A stretch of DNA of 64,000 nucleotides, taken from the NCBI GenBank assembly GCA_947476555.1, contig CANJRI010000004.1, positions 1 through 64,000 of the forward strand, written 5' to 3'. The position numbers and the translations under genes were made by a program. The stretch is from Caulobacteraceae bacterium (GTDB taxonomy: Bacteria; Pseudomonadota; Alphaproteobacteria; Caulobacterales; Caulobacteraceae). Numbering within the stretch: position 1 is the stretch's first letter; each line of letters starts with the position of its first letter. The notes under the pieces were generated by a model that did no database searches, had not been told where the DNA came from, and worked only from the letters and a program-made list of their open reading frames with translations. Shown here piece by piece: positions 53,783 to 63,240 of this stretch.

Positions 53783-55838
53783 GGCCCATCCCGGCTTTCC
53801 AGTCGAACAGCTCCTCCAGCACCCGGAGCGCCTTGCCGCGCTGGTCGTTCAGTTCGGGATCGCGGGCGATGATCAGCCGGGCGTCGTCGCCGGCCGTGGC
53901 GATCAGGTCCCGGTGGGCGAACGGATCGGCGAAGACATAGTCGGGAAAGCCCGACTGGCGCAGGCCCAGGGCGTCGCCGCCGCCGCGCAGCTCCAGGTCC
54001 TTCTCGGCGATGAGGAAGCCGTCGTCGGTGCGGCGCAGGATGTCGAGGCGGCGCTGGGCCACCTCGGAGAGCGGCGGGTCGTAGAGCAGCACGCAGGCGC
54101 TCTCCCGCGCCCCACGGCCCACCCGGCCCCGTAGCTGGTGCAGCTGGGCCAGGCCGAACCGCTCGGCCTGTTCGATGACCATGATGGTGGCGTTGGGCAC
54201 GTTCACGCCGACCTCCACCACAGTGGTGGCCACCAGCACCGAGAGCTTGCCGTCGGCGAAGTCGGCCATCACGGCGTCCTTCTCGGCGGGCGGCAGCTTG
54301 CCGTGGATCAGGCCGACGGACGGACCCAGCGTCTCGCGTAGCACCGCCGCTCGGCTCTCGGCGGCGGCCAGGTCGCTGGTTTCCGACTCCGACACCAGCG
54401 GGCAGATCCAGAAGGCCTGGGCGCCGCTGGCGGCGGCCTCGCGGAGGCGCCCCACCACCTCGGCCATGCGGTTCATCGGGACGGCGCGGGTGGCGACCGG
54501 CGTGCGGCCCGGCGGTTTCTCGTCGATGCGTGAGACGTCGAGGTCGCCGTAGACTGTCAGCTCCAAGGTGCGGGGGATGGGCGTCGCCGACATGGCCATC
54601 AGGTGGACCGCCTGGCCCTTGGCCTGTAGGCGCTGGCGTTCGGCGACGCCGAACCGGTGCTGCTCGTCGATCACCACCATCTGCAGGCGCTCGAAAGCCA
54701 CGTCATCCTGGAACAGGGCGTGGGTGCCGACCGCCACCTTGGCCCCGCCCGCCGCGAGGGCGGCGAGTTTCCGGGCACGGACAGCCCCCTTGTCGCGGCC
54801 GGTCAGGAGGACGGTCCCGACGCCAATGGCTTCCAGGGGGCCGGAGATGGTCTCGTAGTGCTGGCGGGCGAGAATTTCGGTGGGCGCCATCAGGGCGGAC
54901 TGGCCGCCGGCCGCTGCCACGTCGGCCATGGCGCACATGGCGACGACGGTCTTGCCGGAACCCACATCGCCCTGGATCAGGCGGCTCATCCGCTCCCCGG
55001 AGCCGAGGTCCCCGCCGATCTCGGCCAGGGCCCGGGTCTGGGCGCCGGTGAAGGCGAAGGGCAGGGCGGTGCGGACCTGGTCGGAAAGCGGGCTCGCGGG
55101 GATGCGGGCGGCGGGCTCGCGCCGGCGGGCGGCCTTGCGCTGGGCCATGGCCAGCTGGTGGGCGAGGAGTTCGTCGTAGGCGAGGCGCCGGTTGTGGGGG
55201 CTGAGCGGCGAGAGGTCGGCTTCGGATTCCGGTGCATGGAGCCGCGCCATCGCCTCGCGCCACGTTGGGAAGCGTTCCCGGGCGAGGAAGGCCGGGTCCT
55301 GCCATTCGGGCAGGGCGGGCGCCCGTTCCAGGGCTTCCATGGCGAAGGCCCGCACCCGGCGGGGCGGAAGGCCCTCGGTGGCTGGGTAGATGGCTTCAAG
55401 CTCTGGAATTTCTTCGCGTTTCTCCGGCGAGACCATGTAGTCAGGGTGGACCATCTGGCGACCGTAGCGGTCGTCGCCGACCTTGCCGGAGACGATACGG
55501 TGGGCGCCGACGGGATGGCGGCTCTCAAGTTGGTCGGCGAAGCGGCCGAAGAACACCAGCGTCATCCAGCCGGTGGGATCGGCGACCCGGATGCGCCAGG
55601 GCTGGGGCCCGCGGGACGGCTGGTGCTCCTCGACAACCACCTCGAAGGTCATCACCTCACCGTCGCGAGCGGCTGACAGCAGTGCCGGCGTGCGCCTGAC
55701 CAGCGAGTGGGGCTTGAGCCAGAGGACGTCGCGCACCTTCTCGCCCGCCAGCTTGTGCAGCAGCGGGGCCACACGCGGGCCCACCCCCTTCAGAGAGGTG
55801 ACCGGCGCGAAAAGGGGGAACAGAATCTCCGGCCGCAT
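53766..55838 (-). CDS. recG: ATP-dependent DNA helicase RecG
   Basis: 690 aa from the ATG at 55838. Rescues stalled replication forks and branch-migrates Holliday junctions. The N-terminal wedge domain (SLKGVGPRVAPLLHKLAGEKVRDVLWLKPH) binds branched DNA. The helicase core has Walker A GDVGSGKTVV, the DEQH box VIDEQHRFGVAERQRL, MSATPIPRTL, and HQLRGRVGRG. The C-terminal end fits the family. It is divergent from sdhE (52 bp apart). Confidence 0.96.
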   Translation of the reverse strand: MRPEILFPLFAPVTSLKGVGPRVAPLLHKLAGEKVRDVLWLKPHSLVRRTPALLSAARDGEVMTFEVVVEEHQPSRGPQPWRIRVADPTGWMTLVFFGRFADQLESRHPVGAHRIVSGKVGDDRYGRQMVHPDYMVSPEKREEIPELEAIYPATEGLPPRRVRAFAMEALERAPALPEWQDPAFLARERFPTWREAMARLHAPESEADLSPLSPHNRRLAYDELLAHQLAMAQRKAARRREPAARIPASPLSDQVRTALPFAFTGAQTRALAEIGGDLGSGERMSRLIQGDVGSGKTVVAMCAMADVAAAGGQSALMAPTEILARQHYETISGPLEAIGVGTVLLTGRDKGAVRARKLAALAAGGAKVAVGTHALFQDDVAFERLQMVVIDEQHRFGVAERQRLQAKGQAVHLMAMSATPIPRTLELTVYGDLDVSRIDEKPPGRTPVATRAVPMNRMAEVVGRLREAAASGAQAFWICPLVSESETSDLAAAESRAAVLRETLGPSVGLIHGKLPPAEKDAVMADFADGKLSVLVATTVVEVGVNVPNATIMVIEQAERFGLAQLHQLRGRVGRGARESACVLLYDPPLSEVAQRRLDILRRTDDGFLIAEKDLELRGGGDALGLRQSGFPDYVFADPFAHRDLIATAGDDARLIIARDPELNDQRGKALRVLEELFDWKAGMGLKDAG

Positions 55839-55890
55839 GACCGGAGCATATGGCGCCCGGCGGTGTGGCGCTCTATATCCGCCCACCTCG

Positions 55891-56166
55891 ATGAACACGG
55901 ACCTTGCTCGGCTGAAGAGGCTGAAGCTCCGCGCGTCGCGCCGGGGCTTCCTGGAAGCGGACCTCATACTGGGGCCGTTCGCGGAGCGGCATGCCCACGA
56001 ATTCGACCCGGATGAATTGGACTGGTTCGAGCGGCTGCTCGATCAGCCCGACCAGGACGTCTACGGCTGGATCCTTGAACGGAGCGAGCCGCCGCCGGAG
56101 TTCGGCGGACCAATGATGCGTAAACTCAGGGACTTCCGGGACAAAGCTCACAAATATGGGCGCTGA
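55891..56166 (+). CDS. sdhE: succinate dehydrogenase flavinylation factor SdhE
   Basis: 91-aa protein (SDH5/DUF339 family) promoting FAD attachment to SdhA. The flavinylation motif RGFLE (18-22) in RASRRGFLEADLILGPF is intact, and YGWILER follows in a helix-rich fold. The recG-sdhE-mfd neighbourhood recurs in alphaproteobacteria. Its 3' end overlaps mfd by 11 bp. Confidence 0.92.
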   Translation: MNTDLARLKRLKLRASRRGFLEADLILGPFAERHAHEFDPDELDWFERLLDQPDQDVYGWILERSEPPPEFGGPMMRKLRDFRDKAHKYGR

Positions 56167-59100
56167 CGGATCCCGCCCGGCGAGCGCCGCCATGCTGCGC
56201 CGGGTGGCCGACGATCCCGGCCGGCTGGACCTGGTGGGCGCGCCCGAGGGGTTCGACGCCCTGGTGATGGCCGAGGTGGTGAAGGCCCGCAAAGGGCTTT
56301 CGGTGTTCGTCGCCCGGGACGGCGCGCGGCTTTCGGCCTTCGAAGGCGCCTTCCGCTTCTTCGCCCAGGACGTGGATGTGCTGTCGTTCCCGGCCTGGGA
56401 TTGCCTGCCCTACGACCGTATCGGCCCCTCGGCGGGCGTGGCGGCGCGGCGGATGGCGACCCTCTCCCGGTTGGCGGATGGCCTGGACGACAAGCCCCGA
56501 CTGCTGATCACCACGGTTCCGGCCCTCGTGCAGCGCGTGCCGCCGGTGAAGGCCGTGAAGCGGGCGGGCTATTCGGCGCAAACCGGCAACTCGGTCGAGA
56601 TCGCCGACCTGGAGCGCTACTTCGCGGTCAACGGCTATTCGCGGGCCTCCACCGTCTCTGAGCGCGGCGAGTTCGCCATTCGGGGCGGAGTGATCGACGT
56701 CTTCCCCTCGAACGCCGAGGAGCCGGTGCGGCTGGACCTGTTCGGCGACACCCTGGAATCTATCCGGGCCTTCGATCCCGAGACCCAGCGCTCGACCCGC
56801 CAGCTGAAGGACGTCTCCCTGCTGCCGGTCAGCGAGGTGCTGGTGGACAAGGACAGCATCAGCCGCTTCCGCACCGGCTATCTGGAAACGTTCGGCGCGC
56901 CGGGGGACGATCCACTCTACGCCACGATCTCCGAGGGCGGTCGGCGGGCCGGCATGGAGCACTACCTGCCGCTGTTCTACGCCGAGATGGCGACCCTGCT
57001 CGACTATCTGCCGGCCGACGCCCTGGTGGCTCTGGACCACCTGTCCCGCGACGCCCGCAACGAGCGGCTCGACATGGTGGCCGACGCCTACGAGAGTCGG
57101 GCCGCCACCGAGCGGCGCACCCAGTACCATCCGCTGGAACCGACGCGCCTCTACCTGGACGGCGAGGAATGGGACGCGGCGCTGAAGACCCGGCCGACCC
57201 GCCGTTTCTCCGCCTTAAACGAGGCCGAAGGCGAGGCGGTCGTGGACATGGGCGCGCGGGCCGGCCGCGACTTCGGCCCCGAACGCAAGCTGGACAGCGT
57301 GAACCTGTTTGAGGCGACCGTCGTCCATGCCCAGAAGCTCTCGGAAGGCGGCAAGCGGGTGCTGTTCGCCTCCTGGTCGGATGGATCCTCCGACCGGCTT
57401 GGCCACATGCTCGCCGACCACGGGCTGAAGAGCCTGCCGCTCGCGCCCTATTGGGACGCGGCGAGGTCCGCCGACCCGAAGCGGCCGCAGCGGGTGGTGC
57501 TGCCACTGGACGGGGGGTTCGAGACCGACAGCCTGGCGGTGATCTCCGAGACCGACATCCTGGGCGACCGCCTGGCCCGGCCCCGGAAACGGCGGCGGGC
57601 GTCCAACTTCCTGGCCGAAGCCTCGGCCCTCACCCCGGGCGACCTGGTGGTCCACATCGACCACGGCATCGGCCGTTACGATGGGCTGAAGACGCTCGAC
57701 GTCCAGGGCGCGCCCCACGACACGCTGGAACTGCAGTACGGCGGCGAGGCCAAGCTCTACCTGCCGGTGGAAAACATCGACCTACTGACCCGCTATGGCG
57801 CCGACAGCGAGGGCGCGCAGCTTGACCGCCTGGGCGGGGCCGCCTGGCAAGGGCGCAAGGCGCGGGCCAAGGAACGGCTGCGCGAGATGGCCGACGGCCT
57901 GATCCGCATCGCCGCCGAACGCGCCACCCGCCAGACCGACGCCGTCGAGCCGCCGCAGGGCCTGTTCGACGAGTTCTGCGCCCGCTTCCCCTACGAGGAG
58001 ACCGACGACCAGCTCGCCGCCATTGGGGAGGTGCTAGAGGACCTCGGCGCCGGCCGGCCGATGGACCGGCTGATCTGCGGCGACGTGGGCTTCGGCAAGA
58101 CCGAGGTCGCCCTGCGCGCAGCCTTCGTGGTGGCCATGAGCGGCCAGCAGGTGGCCATCGTCGCGCCCACGACCCTGCTGGCCCGCCAACACTTCAAGAC
58201 CTTCTCCGAGCGGTTCGAGGGCTGGCCGGTGAAGGTGCGCCGCCTCTCGCGGATGGTCCCCGCCAGGGAAGCCGCCGAGACCCGCGAGGGCCTGGCCAAG
58301 GGCGAGGTGGAGATCGTGGTCGGCACCCATGCTGTGCTGTCCAAGCAGGTGTCGTTCGCCAACCTCGGCCTGGTGATCGTCGACGAGGAGCAGCACTTCG
58401 GGGTCAAGCACAAGGAGCAGCTCAAGGAGCTTCGCGCCGACGTGCACATGCTGACCCTGACCGCCACGCCGATCCCGCGCACCCTGCAGATGTCGCTCAG
58501 CGGCATCCGGGAGATGTCGATCATCGCCACGCCGCCGGTCGACCGGCTGGCGGTGCGCACCTACATCACGCCCTGGGATCCGGTGGTGCTGCGCGAGGCC
58601 CTGCTGCGCGAGAAGTACCGCGGCGGCCAAGCCTACTTCGTCGCTCCCCGGGTCAAGGACCTGCCGGAGCTGGAGCGGTTCCTGCGCGAGCAGGTCCCGG
58701 AGGTGAAGTTCGTGGTCGGCCACGGCCAGATGTCGCCGACCCAGCTCGAGGAGGTGATGAGCGCCTTCTACGACGGCCAGTACGACGTGCTGCTGTCGAC
58801 CACCATCGTCGAGAGCGGGCTGGATATCCCCACCGCCAACACCCTGGTCATCCACCGGGCGGACATGTTCGGCCTGTCCCAGCTCTACCAGCTGCGGGGC
58901 AGGGTGGGGCGCTCCAAGGCCCGGGCCTACGCCTACCTGACCACGCCGTTCGAGAAGGCGATCACCCTGTCGGCCGAGAAGCGGCTGAAGGTGCTGCAGT
59001 CGCTCGACAGCCTGGGCGCCGGCTTCCAACTCGCCAGCCATGATCTCGACATCCGAGGCGGCGGCAACCTGCTGGGCGACGAACAGTCTGGCCACATCCG

Positions 59101-59647
59101 CGAGATCGGCGTCGAGCTCTACCAGCAGATGCTGGAGGACGCGGTGAACGAGCTGAAGACTCGCGCCGGGACCGAAGGCTTGGTCGTCGACCGGGGCTGG
59201 TCGCCGCAGATCAACACCGGGGCGGCGGTGCTGATCCCCGAGGACTATGTGCCGGACCTCACGGTGCGCCTGTCGCTCTACCGACGCCTCTCCGACGCCG
59301 AGAAAGCCGCCGAGCGCGAAGCGCTGGCCGCCGAGCTGATCGACCGCTTCGGCCCGCTGCCGCCGGAGGCCGGCCAACTCCTGAAGGTGGTGGCCATCAA
59401 GGGCCTGTGCCGCGAGGCCAACGTCGCCAAGATCGACGTCGGGCCGAAGGGCGCGGTGGTCAGCTTCCGCGGCGACGATTTCCCCAACCCCATGGGCCTG
59501 GTGCAGTTCGTGGCCAAGAACCAGATCGCCTGGCGCATGCGCCCCGACCACAGGATCGTGGTGAAGGGCGAGTGGGAGACGCCGAAGCAGCGGCTCGACG
59601 CGGCAGAGCGGGTGCTGACGGAACTGGCGCGGCTGGCGAAGGGCTAG
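56156..59647 (+). CDS. mfd: transcription-repair coupling factor
   Basis: 1163 aa. Mfd releases RNA polymerase stalled at lesions and recruits nucleotide excision repair. The N-terminal UvrB-like region (PEGFDALVMAEVV, FPAWDCLPYDRIGPS) is followed by the CarD/RID domain (GDLVVHIDHGIGRYDGL). The RecG-like translocase has Walker A CGDVGFGKTEVALRAAF, DEEQHFGVKHKE, TATPIPRTLQMSL and RGRVGRSKARAY, and the C-terminal TRCF domain completes it. Start ATG 56156 overlaps the sdhE stop. Confidence 0.97.
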   Translation: MGADGSRPASAAMLRRVADDPGRLDLVGAPEGFDALVMAEVVKARKGLSVFVARDGARLSAFEGAFRFFAQDVDVLSFPAWDCLPYDRIGPSAGVAARRMATLSRLADGLDDKPRLLITTVPALVQRVPPVKAVKRAGYSAQTGNSVEIADLERYFAVNGYSRASTVSERGEFAIRGGVIDVFPSNAEEPVRLDLFGDTLESIRAFDPETQRSTRQLKDVSLLPVSEVLVDKDSISRFRTGYLETFGAPGDDPLYATISEGGRRAGMEHYLPLFYAEMATLLDYLPADALVALDHLSRDARNERLDMVADAYESRAATERRTQYHPLEPTRLYLDGEEWDAALKTRPTRRFSALNEAEGEAVVDMGARAGRDFGPERKLDSVNLFEATVVHAQKLSEGGKRVLFASWSDGSSDRLGHMLADHGLKSLPLAPYWDAARSADPKRPQRVVLPLDGGFETDSLAVISETDILGDRLARPRKRRRASNFLAEASALTPGDLVVHIDHGIGRYDGLKTLDVQGAPHDTLELQYGGEAKLYLPVENIDLLTRYGADSEGAQLDRLGGAAWQGRKARAKERLREMADGLIRIAAERATRQTDAVEPPQGLFDEFCARFPYEETDDQLAAIGEVLEDLGAGRPMDRLICGDVGFGKTEVALRAAFVVAMSGQQVAIVAPTTLLARQHFKTFSERFEGWPVKVRRLSRMVPAREAAETREGLAKGEVEIVVGTHAVLSKQVSFANLGLVIVDEEQHFGVKHKEQLKELRADVHMLTLTATPIPRTLQMSLSGIREMSIIATPPVDRLAVRTYITPWDPVVLREALLREKYRGGQAYFVAPRVKDLPELERFLREQVPEVKFVVGHGQMSPTQLEEVMSAFYDGQYDVLLSTTIVESGLDIPTANTLVIHRADMFGLSQLYQLRGRVGRSKARAYAYLTTPFEKAITLSAEKRLKVLQSLDSLGAGFQLASHDLDIRGGGNLLGDEQSGHIREIGVELYQQMLEDAVNELKTRAGTEGLVVDRGWSPQINTGAAVLIPEDYVPDLTVRLSLYRRLSDAEKAAEREALAAELIDRFGPLPPEAGQLLKVVAIKGLCREANVAKIDVGPKGAVVSFRGDDFPNPMGLVQFVAKNQIAWRMRPDHRIVVKGEWETPKQRLDAAERVLTELARLAKG

Positions 59648-59716
59648 CCTTCCAGCTCCGCTGGCCAAGGCCTCACCTTCGCGGCAAGGTCTGTTCGGCT
59701 TGGTCGAGGGAAAGTC

Positions 59717-60088
59717 ATGCGGTGGGCGGCGATCACATGGATAGGGACCAGCCTAATGGCGCCCGGGGCGCTGGCTCAGGCTCAGCCGGCACAGGACGCC
59801 GCCATCAGAGATGACCTCCGATGCCTGGCGGTCCTGGCGGTATTGGCGCAGTCGCCGGAGCAGACCCTGCCGGGGATGCTTGGCGGGGCCTACTATCTCG
59901 GTCGCCTGGAAAGCCGGATGACCGAGGAGGAGCTGGCGAAGCGGGTGGTCGCGGAGGCCCGGACCATGACCCAGGCGGACGCCCAGACGACCATGAACCG
60001 CTGCGCCGCGGACCTGCAGGCCAGCGGCCAGCGGCTGCAGGACCTGGGGGACAAGGTGCAGGAGCCCCCGGCGGCGACCACGCCGTAG
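59717..60088 (+). CDS. small exported protein of unknown function
   Basis: 123 aa with a signal peptide (MRWAAITWIGTSLMAPGALAQ). The mature part is helical: DLRCLAVLAVLAQ, GGAYYLGRLESRMTEEEL, MNRCAADLQASGQRLQDLG. Two cysteines, one in each half, may form a disulfide. This pattern occurs in unstudied exported proteins of alphaproteobacteria. It follows mfd by 69 bp on the same strand. Confidence 0.65.
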   Translation: MRWAAITWIGTSLMAPGALAQAQPAQDAAIRDDLRCLAVLAVLAQSPEQTLPGMLGGAYYLGRLESRMTEEELAKRVVAEARTMTQADAQTTMNRCAADLQASGQRLQDLGDKVQEPPAATTP

Positions 60089-60110
60089 CACCGCGCGGAG
60101 CCGACGGTCG

Positions 60111-60557
60111 CTAGTAGAAGAACAGGAAGTCCGAGCCGGGGGTGGTCGGGGGCGTGAAGCCGACGATGACCAGCCCATCGCCGTTGTGGAAGTCGACGAA
60201 GGTGTCGCCATCGATCAGCTGGACGGAGTAGCTGAAGCGGCCGCCGGTGTTCACCCAGATCTGGTCGGCCTGGTCGCGATGGTAGTCCTGGATGATGTCC
60301 CAGCCGCCGTTGCGGCCCAGGTCGAAGCGGTCGGCGCCAAGGCCGCCGGTGAGGTAGTCCGTCCCGGTCCCGCCATCGAGCGTGTCAGCGCCATCTCCGC
60401 CGTCGAGGATGTCCGTGCCATGGCCGCCGCGCAGCCGATCGTCGCCGTCTTGCGCCCAGATCGTGTCGTCGGAGGCTTGACCCTCCAGGATGTCGGCTTG
60501 CGGCCCACCGTAGACGGTCTGCTTCCAGGCACCCTGGTTCGGCTCGAACTTGGCCAT
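60111..60557 (-). CDS. short RTX (calcium-binding nonapeptide) protein, probably type I-secreted
   Basis: 148 aa from the ATG at 60557, which has a GGCG-type weak site upstream. It carries about five GGxGxDxLx-type repeats in a row (GGDGADTLDGG, GGTGTDYLTGG, GGLGADRFDLG and degenerate units), forming a parallel beta-roll with calcium. The C-terminus, rich in strands and ending DFLFFY, resembles the hydrophobic end of type I secretion signals. There is no enzyme domain and no secretion gene nearby. Its gene converges on the 59717 gene. Confidence 0.78.
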   Translation of the reverse strand: MAKFEPNQGAWKQTVYGGPQADILEGQASDDTIWAQDGDDRLRGGHGTDILDGGDGADTLDGGTGTDYLTGGLGADRFDLGRNGGWDIIQDYHRDQADQIWVNTGGRFSYSVQLIDGDTFVDFHNGDGLVIVGFTPPTTPGSDFLFFY

Positions 60558-60675
60558 TATGCCCCGCTTCAATTTGACGCCCTCGAAGGTCGCCCATGTA
60601 GGGGGTCCGCGCCTTGGGCAAGCGTGGCCGCACCCAAAAACACGGTTTCCTAAAATTGGGCAGTTATCGGCGGCC

Positions 60676-62007
60676 CTAGCCCGCCTTGCGCCCGGCGGCC
60701 GCAGCCGCCGCCCGCTCCAGCGCCCGGCCGGCGGTCTCGGGGGTGGTGACCTCCGCCGCGCCCATGTCGAACTCCACCACAAAGGGCGGCTTCCCGTCGC
60801 CGGCCTCGAAGGCCGTGCAGCCGATGACGGCGGCGATGCGCTCGCCGGCGGTCTTGGCGGCCATCAGCGGGGTGGCGGGCAGGGCGAGGGCGAAGACCTC
60901 GGGGCCGAGGCGCGCGGCGGTGTCCTCGACCCGGACCAGGCGGCCGATCATCGAGCCGATCTGCGGAACGGCCCTGGCCACCCAGCCGCCGGCCCGGGCG
61001 GCCTTGAGGTCCGCCGTCCCGGCCACCTTCAGGACGCAGACGCTGAGCGGCCGGTTGCGGGCCTGGCTGGCGGCGGCGAGGCGCACCAAGTGGGCGGCGA
61101 ATAGATCGCGGGTAAAAAGACCGGTGGCGGCGTCCATCAGGCCCGAGCCCCGGGCCTGCTCCAGCGCCCCGCGCACCGACTTCTGACGACGGTAGGCCCT
61201 GGCCAGTTCGACGACCCGGTGCGCGGTCTCGCTCTCCGGGGTCTGGGGCGAGGCCACGTCGGAGATGCCGCGATGGTAGGCCTCCGCCACGGTGACCGGG
61301 GATTCCGCCCGGACGTAAAGCAGGGCGGGCGTGTGGTAGAGGCGCGTGTTGCGGCGCAGGCCGGCGGCGATGGACAGCGCCTCCTGCGGATTGTCTCCGG
61401 CCCACAGCACCACCGCGTCGAACGACCGCTCGTGCAGATAGTCGAAGGCGGTGAAGGCGCTGAAGGCGCCGACGATCTCCGCGCCATTGCGCGCCAGGGC
61501 GTTGGAGAGCGCCAGGAACTGCGGCGCCGGCTCGCCGATGGCCAGGACCCGGTAGGGCCCGCTCTCGGCCTGCGGCGCCTCGATCCGATGGCCGCGCTCG
61601 GCGAAGCTCTCGGAGCGCAACTCGAACTCTTCCTCGGAAACCGCTGTACGAACTAGGGTTTCCAGGCGCATAGCCGCCTGGGCGGGATGTAGCGGCGGCG
61701 CGATGGTCAGGTCGAAACCCAAGGCGCTGAGCGTCGGGCTGGGTTCGCCGATGGCCACCACCGGGATGCGGCGGGGCGCGCAGGTTTCCTTCAGGGTGCG
61801 GGCCAGATCCACGCCGGCCTCGCCGACCGTCGCCATGTCGATGATGGCCGCCTCGATACGCAGGTCCGCGAGGGCGGTGTGGGCGGTTTCCGGCCGCCGG
61901 GCGGTGACCGTGCGCCAGCCCAGGCGATCGAGGCCCTCGGCCAGGGGGCCGACGACGGAATCGTCCCGGGCGACGATCAACACGCGTGCCTGTACGCCCG
62001 CCGGCAT
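60676..62007 (-). CDS. popA: PopA-like response regulator: REC-REC-degenerate GGDEF with intact c-di-GMP I-site
   Basis: 443 aa with the layout of PleD: REC1 (about 7-120; Asp15/Asp16 and phosphoacceptor-like Asp57), REC2 (about 152-270; no Asp at the acceptor position) and a GGDEF-type domain (about 290-440). The inhibitory site RVED (359-362) is intact, but the active site reads GPEVF (368-372) instead of GG[DE]EF. Both lie at exactly the PleD residue numbers. In Caulobacter PopA has this design: it binds c-di-GMP, does not make it, and helps deliver CtrA to ClpXP at the cell pole. The orthology call rests on architecture and needs a tree. Start ATG 62007. Confidence 0.8.
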   Translation of the reverse strand: MPAGVQARVLIVARDDSVVGPLAEGLDRLGWRTVTARRPETAHTALADLRIEAAIIDMATVGEAGVDLARTLKETCAPRRIPVVAIGEPSPTLSALGFDLTIAPPLHPAQAAMRLETLVRTAVSEEEFELRSESFAERGHRIEAPQAESGPYRVLAIGEPAPQFLALSNALARNGAEIVGAFSAFTAFDYLHERSFDAVVLWAGDNPQEALSIAAGLRRNTRLYHTPALLYVRAESPVTVAEAYHRGISDVASPQTPESETAHRVVELARAYRRQKSVRGALEQARGSGLMDAATGLFTRDLFAAHLVRLAAASQARNRPLSVCVLKVAGTADLKAARAGGWVARAVPQIGSMIGRLVRVEDTAARLGPEVFALALPATPLMAAKTAGERIAAVIGCTAFEAGDGKPPFVVEFDMGAAEVTTPETAGRALERAAAAAAGRKAG

Positions 62008-62385
62008 TCCCCATCCCTAATCGCCTGCCTCTCCACTACAGCGGAATCGGGCGGCGCCTAAAGGAGATATAGATGCGCCCCAGGGTTGCAGAATCGTTGA
62101 CGCCTCGCGGAACAGGCCCTCTCCCGGCCTCTCCCTCTCGCTTCGCGGGAGAGAGGAGGGCGCGGGGCCTCTTCCACCGCCCGGAAAGCTGAAGGCGCTG
62201 TTCAGACTGGGTTCAGCCGCCCGGCGCGATAAGGGATCACGGTTGGTCGTCGCGCTCTCCCGTCCCTCGAAAGCGGCGACCGATCCGGATGGAACGACAC
62301 GCCCATCGGCGGCGCGCCACCTCCTAACCGGGTGGCGCGCCGTTATGGTTTTGGACGTTCAGCGAGTCTCCCTAGCATCGCGGCG
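62008..62385. other. non-coding gap with two inverted repeats
   Basis: No convincing gene in this stretch. It holds an imperfect GC-rich hairpin around 62128-62158 (CTCTCGC-TTC-GCGGGAG type) and a perfect 11-bp inverted repeat CGGCGCGCCAC / GTGGCGCGCCG at 62310-62342, shortly followed by TTTT at 62348-62351. The second could end a short RNA read from the plus strand or shape the leader of the yihY-like gene. Confidence 0.4.
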
Positions 62386-63240
62386 ATGAGCGCCCTCAGC
62401 GTCCTCTTCAAGGCTGTGGCCCGGCTATGGGGCCGCGACGTGATGCTGTTCACCGGCGGGGTGAGCTTCTTCGCCATGCTGGCGATCTTCCCGGCCCTGG
62501 CCATCGCCATGGGCGCCTACAGCCTGTTCGCGGACCCGTCGCAGGCGGCCGCCCAGGCCGAACAGATGGCCGCGATCCTCCCCGACGCGGCGCGGCTAAT
62601 CTTCGAGAGCGAGCTTCTGCGGCTGAGCGAGGCCCCCCAGCTCAGCATCTCCTTCCAGAGTGGTCTGGCCCTGATCATCGCGGCCTACGCGGCCCACCGC
62701 GGCTTCAAGGCGCTGCTGGCCGGATTGTCCTTCATCCACGACGAGGACCGGCCCCGGGGCTTCGTGGGCTTCAACCTGCTGGCGTTGGCGGTGCTGTTGG
62801 CCGCCTTCGCGTTGCTGGGTGGGCTATCGATGGCCTTCTTCGTCTTCCGGATCGTCGGCGAAACCCTAAACCTGCGCCCCTTCCGCGCGACCTTCTGGCT
62901 TTATAGCGAGTGGACCTGGGCCAGTGTCGGCATGACCGTGGCCTTCACCCTGGTCTATCGCTGGGCCATGTCCCGCGAGCCGGTGGACTGGCGCGCTTCC
63001 GCGCTCGGCGGCGCGAGCGCCGCGGCGCTCTGCATCCTGGCGTCCTGGGGGCTGGGCATCTACGTCGAGCAGATCGCCCACCTAGGCGCAACCTACGGCT
63101 CGGTGGCCACCGTGGTGATCTTCCTGATCTGGCTGTCGTGGAACGTGAACGCCCTGTTCTTCGGCGGCGCCCTAGCCACGGAGGTGGAACTCGCCCTCGA
63201 CAGCCGCTCGCCCGCCTTGCCGCCGGCGCGCCCTGTTTAG
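62386..63240 (+). CDS. YihY/UPF0761 family inner membrane protein
   Basis: 284 aa from ATG 62386; the in-frame GTG/TTG codons upstream lie in the hairpin. Six membrane helices, with GGVSFFAMLAIFPALAIAMGAY near the start and the pair TYGSVATVVIFLIWLSWNVNALFFGGALATEVE near the end, which is the family hallmark. Once called ribonuclease BN, the members are membrane proteins of unknown function. Its stop overlaps the tusA-like gene (opposite strand) by 4 bp. Confidence 0.85.
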   Translation: MSALSVLFKAVARLWGRDVMLFTGGVSFFAMLAIFPALAIAMGAYSLFADPSQAAAQAEQMAAILPDAARLIFESELLRLSEAPQLSISFQSGLALIIAAYAAHRGFKALLAGLSFIHDEDRPRGFVGFNLLALAVLLAAFALLGGLSMAFFVFRIVGETLNLRPFRATFWLYSEWTWASVGMTVAFTLVYRWAMSREPVDWRASALGGASAAALCILASWGLGIYVEQIAHLGATYGSVATVVIFLIWLSWNVNALFFGGALATEVELALDSRSPALPPARPV

